In this document: positions 61,049 to 64,000 of the stretch, piece after piece
Position numbering within the stretch: position 1 is the stretch's first letter
How the letters are laid out: each line of letters starts with the position of its first letter
Source of the DNA: Bacteroidetes bacterium UBA4414
Lineage (GTDB): Bacteria; Bacteroidota; Bacteroidia; Chitinophagales; Chitinophagaceae
DNA length: 64,000 bases
Direction of reading: 5' to 3'
Assembly (NCBI GenBank): GCA_002389765.1
Contig: DGQM01000014.1
Location: 51,249-115,248 of the forward strand
Position numbers and translations under genes: made by a program
Notes under the pieces: model-generated
Told to the model about the DNA's origin: nothing
Database searches by the model: none
What the model saw: only the letters and a program-made list of their open reading frames with translations

Positions 61049-62077
61049 ATGAAGGTGCTGATTATCCGTTTTTCTTCCATAGGCGATATTGTCCTTACAA
61101 CCCCTGTAGTACGTTGTCTCAAACAACAATTGCCCGATGTGGAGGTGCATTATCTTACCAAAGCTTCTTTTCGCAGTGTGCTGGCACACAATCCATATAT
61201 AGATAAGCTGCATTATCTGGAAGATGATATCAACCAGACTATTGCAACATTAAAAAAAGAGCACTACGACTATATCATAGACCTGCATCACAACCTGCGC
61301 ACTGCTCGCGTAAAGCGTGCTTTGCATGTACAGAGTTATTCTTTCCCTAAGCTGAATGTGCAGAAGTGGTTGCTTACCAACTTCAAGCTGAAAATGATGC
61401 CCGACAAGAGCATTGTAGAGCGCTATATGGAAACAGTGAAACCGCTTGGTGTTAAGAATGACAACAGGGGGCTGGATTATTTTATACCTGAATCTGCCAA
61501 TCTGAAGAATACAGACATACCCATGAGCCACTGGGCGGGCTATGTAGGGTGTGTGATAGGTGGTAGCATGAATACCAAAAAGCTACCTGTGGAAAAATGG
61601 AGGGAGTTTGCCGAGCATTGTCCGTATCCGTTGGTATTATTAGGTGGTCCTGAGGATAGGGAAGATGGCGAGGCTATAGCATCGATGGATAAAGTGCGTA
61701 TATATAATAGTTGTGGCAAGTTCAATCTGAATGAAAGTGCATGGTTAGTGCAGCACGCAAGGGTAGTGGTGAGCAATGATACAGGACTAATGCACGTTGC
61801 CGCGGCCTATAAAAAGCCAATTATCTCGCTTTGGGGCAATACCAGCCCCGAAATGGGTATGTTTCCATATTATGGTAGCAATAATCTTACCAATAGTTAC
61901 GAACCACTGTCTGTTATATTTGAAAATAAATCTATAGGTTGCCATCCTTGCAGTAAAATCGGGTATAATAGGTGCCCCAAAAAACATTTTAACTGTATGA
62001 ATAAGTTGAATATGAATGAATTGTCAGAAAAAGTTAAAATTTTTTGGAAAAACGCCCAACCATTAAAATCTCATTAA
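61049..62077 (+). CDS. Glycosyltransferase family 9 (heptosyltransferase-like)
   Basis: A 342-residue GT-B enzyme that adds heptose or a related sugar to an LPS-type core. The start MKVLIIRFSSIGDIVLTTP is the GT9 hallmark. VVSNDTGLMHVAAAYKKPII is the C-terminal nucleotide-sugar binding region, and a Cys-containing segment (IGCHPCSKIGYNRCPKKHFNCM) lies near the end. It probably acts in the cytoplasm on the lipid A core. Confidence 0.9.
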   Translation: MKVLIIRFSSIGDIVLTTPVVRCLKQQLPDVEVHYLTKASFRSVLAHNPYIDKLHYLEDDINQTIATLKKEHYDYIIDLHHNLRTARVKRALHVQSYSFPKLNVQKWLLTNFKLKMMPDKSIVERYMETVKPLGVKNDNRGLDYFIPESANLKNTDIPMSHWAGYVGCVIGGSMNTKKLPVEKWREFAEHCPYPLVLLGGPEDREDGEAIASMDKVRIYNSCGKFNLNESAWLVQHARVVVSNDTGLMHVAAAYKKPIISLWGNTSPEMGMFPYYGSNNLTNSYEPLSVIFENKSIGCHPCSKIGYNRCPKKHFNCMNKLNMNELSEKVKIFWKNAQPLKSH

Positions 62078-62250
62078 TGTCTTTGTTCTAGTAAGGTTAA
62101 TTCAGTGATAGGATATTTTTAATAGTTGATTAATATTTATAATTTATTTGATTTTTTTAAGTGTTATTGTTTGGATAAAAGCTGATTTAGTCGTATTTTA
62201 ACCCGAATATTATAATAGTAGTAAATTAATCGTTAAAACAACGCCGCAAT

Positions 62251-64000
62251 ATGAGAAAGCTACACTCTTTTCTCCTTGTTACGTTCGCAATCTTAAGCTT
62301 TGCGCTGATGCCAAATAAAGAGGCAAAAGCATCGCACGCTGCCGGTGGCGAAATCATCTACGAATGGATAAGTGACTCCACTTATCGTCTGTATTTTAAA
62401 TTCTATCGAGATTGTACCGGTATCAGTGAGCCAGGCTCTGCGATAATTTGTATTACGGACTCTTGTCACTCGTATACTGCAAATATTACAATGAACAAGT
62501 GGAGTGGTGCCCTTCCGGGTGGTGGTGTAAACGGTGATCCTGTATCCGCAGGTTGTTCAGCTTATCCTAATGCATGTCAGCAAGCAGGTTCATCACTACC
62601 GGGTTATAGGGAGTGGTGGTATTCTGCAATTGTACAGTTGCCGGCAAGGTGTGTTAAATGGCGATTCTCTACGTCTATAAGTGCCAGGAACGCCAGTGCG
62701 AACATTCCCGGTGTAAACTTGTATGTGGAAACTACCTTTAATAACCAGTTATTTCAAGGTAATTCTTCTCCATATTTCTCAATCAAACCAATACCATATG
62801 TATGTGTAAACCAACCATATACTTATAATAATGGTGCAATTGACCCGGATGGTGACTCGTTGGTTACAGATATGATTGTTCCGATGGATGCAAGTAGCGA
62901 ATGTGGTCCTGGTGCAAGTGTTACATTTACTTCATTAACTCCAGCTTTGAACGTTACTACCAATCCGTTCCAAACTAATAATACATTTACTGTTAATGGT
63001 GCAACGGGCCAAATGGCTTTTACTGCTGCTACGGTAGGTGCTCATACACTTACTACACGTGTACGTGAATACAGAAATGGTACATTGATTGGTTATATCA
63101 TGCGCGATATTCAAGTACAGGTACTTAACTGTTCTACATCCGCTCCTGCATCAGGTGTTAATGCTGCATCTTTGGTTGGTGGTAATATTGGTGCCGGTGG
63201 TAGGGTAGAAGGTTGCATAGGACAAAACCTGTCTTTCAACTTTGCAACTGTTTCTACTGATACCGCGGCTGTACTTACTGCAACAGATAACCACTTGTTC
63301 TCTGTACCTGCGGCTACTATTAATTATACTAACTTATATACTGACTCAATTGCAGGTTCTTTCTCATGGACGCCTACTCCATCTGACGGTAATACTAGCA
63401 GAACGTTGATCATTACGGTAAAAGATTCAACTTGCCGCCCTCCGGGTATCATGTTGTATTTCCCATTCCCTGTTCAGATATACATATGGCCCAAAGTGAC
63501 AACGGTTAATGATACTAACGTTTGTCCTAAAGAAACTGCATTCTTGACAGCATATGGTGGTGGTAATTATGTATGGTCTGTATTGCCTGGAGGTTCTCCT
63601 ATATCAAGCCTTAGCTGTACGAATTGTACCAGTCCAATAGCAACCCCTGGTGCTACTACTACTTATGTTGTTACATCTCAGCAAAACTCTTTCTGTAATA
63701 ATAATAAGGATACGGTAACTGTTGGTGTATTGCCTGGTCTTACATTTACTAAACACCCGGATACATTAACATGTCCTGGCAATCCGATAAAACTTGACTT
63801 GAAATTAAATCCTGGTCCTGGCGTTACTTATAAAACTAAGTGGAGTCCTGCAACATATCTGGATAATGATACGTTGAATATCCCTACAACTAACCCTAGA
63901 ACTCCTGTTACATATACAGTTGTAATAACATCTAACATTAATAGGTGTAAAGCGTTCGATACCCTTTCTGTTGATGTGTTATCAGGATTTAAACTAGTGA
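62251..64000 (+). CDS. Large secreted adhesin-like protein with Ig/PKD-type repeats, partial
   Basis: Open from the ATG at 62251 to the window end (583 codons) with no stop. The N-terminus has a signal peptide (MRKLHSFLLVTFAILSFAL) and the segment SHAAGGEIIYEW, as in Bacteroidota gliding/adhesion proteins of the SprB type. Later segments, such as DTVTVGVLPGLTFTKHP and RTPVTYTVVITSN, look like repeated Ig/PKD-like domains. The usual C-terminal sorting domain would lie beyond the window. It is very likely a type IX substrate on the cell surface. Confidence 0.85.
   Translation, partial: MRKLHSFLLVTFAILSFALMPNKEAKASHAAGGEIIYEWISDSTYRLYFKFYRDCTGISEPGSAIICITDSCHSYTANITMNKWSGALPGGGVNGDPVSAGCSAYPNACQQAGSSLPGYREWWYSAIVQLPARCVKWRFSTSISARNASANIPGVNLYVETTFNNQLFQGNSSPYFSIKPIPYVCVNQPYTYNNGAIDPDGDSLVTDMIVPMDASSECGPGASVTFTSLTPALNVTTNPFQTNNTFTVNGATGQMAFTAATVGAHTLTTRVREYRNGTLIGYIMRDIQVQVLNCSTSAPASGVNAASLVGGNIGAGGRVEGCIGQNLSFNFATVSTDTAAVLTATDNHLFSVPAATINYTNLYTDSIAGSFSWTPTPSDGNTSRTLIITVKDSTCRPPGIMLYFPFPVQIYIWPKVTTVNDTNVCPKETAFLTAYGGGNYVWSVLPGGSPISSLSCTNCTSPIATPGATTTYVVTSQQNSFCNNNKDTVTVGVLPGLTFTKHPDTLTCPGNPIKLDLKLNPGPGVTYKTKWSPATYLDNDTLNIPTTNPRTPVTYTVVITSNINRCKAFDTLSVDVLSGFKLV

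Overview
The window looks like chromosomal DNA from a member of the Bacteroidota, most likely a Chitinophagaceae-type organism. Evidence: a PorW/SprE-like type IX secretion component, a secreted protein with a type IX sorting tail, a DUF5686 outer-membrane protein, and promoters of the Bacteroidota form TAnnTTTG placed only a few bases before start codons (rimM, purB) or before a tRNA. Shine-Dalgarno sequences are mostly absent. There are no phage, plasmid or CRISPR genes. Genus-level placement is inference.

Layout. 1-590: start of a leftward gene (possibly an M23 peptidase) and a regulatory region with five TTGTTGCA boxes. 591-10408: porW/sprE-like gene, RelA/SpoT, an M32 carboxypeptidase, a small membrane protein, then rimM-trmD-rplS. 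10599-14151: a lipoprotein, a class III PHA synthase without a visible PhaE, an alpha/beta hydrolase and a polyphosphate kinase 2. 14177-20635 (leftward): a large secreted protein with a caspase-like C-terminus, glyA, two small membrane proteins and an NRAMP transporter fused to a UspA domain, with a probable MntR site upstream. 20778-27096: a BlaI/M56 regulatory pair with tandem operator dyads, trpS, a deoxynucleoside kinase and a DUF5686 gene broken by a one-base frameshift. 27166-32156: a glycan locus (two nucleotide-sugar epimerases, a multi-pass membrane protein, a GT2). 32163-42199: CPA2 antiporter, xerD, marR, aroQ, fmt, an ECF sigma factor with a probable anti-sigma factor and a Spy-like protein, an MBL hydrolase, rodA and mrdA. 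42388-50670: tRNA-Gln, a Tat-type secreted PLP enzyme, a TPR protein, an ELW-repeat type IX cargo, SDR enzymes, DUF4345, DinB and an AraC regulator.

50700-57129 is the accessory part. It holds two islands of TTCC-rich repeats in inverted orientation around small envelope genes. In the first, ATTCC/GGAAT repeats of about 160-180 bp bracket one lipoprotein gene. In the second, GTTCC/GGAAC repeats bracket a membrane protein and an AT-rich lipoprotein gene. Between the islands lie a possible metal-handling cluster, a desaturase and other small genes. REP-like CATTCCGAC repeats lie in and just beyond the second island. 57130-64000 returns to core genes (purB, an RsmB/RsmF-type methyltransferase, a LysM protein, a GT9) and ends inside a long secreted adhesin-like gene.

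The most unusual signal is the pair of TTCC repeat islands. Also notable are the caspase-like secreted protein, the lone class III PHA synthase, the epimerase/GT locus, and the perfect palindrome that terminates two convergent genes and encodes both C-termini.
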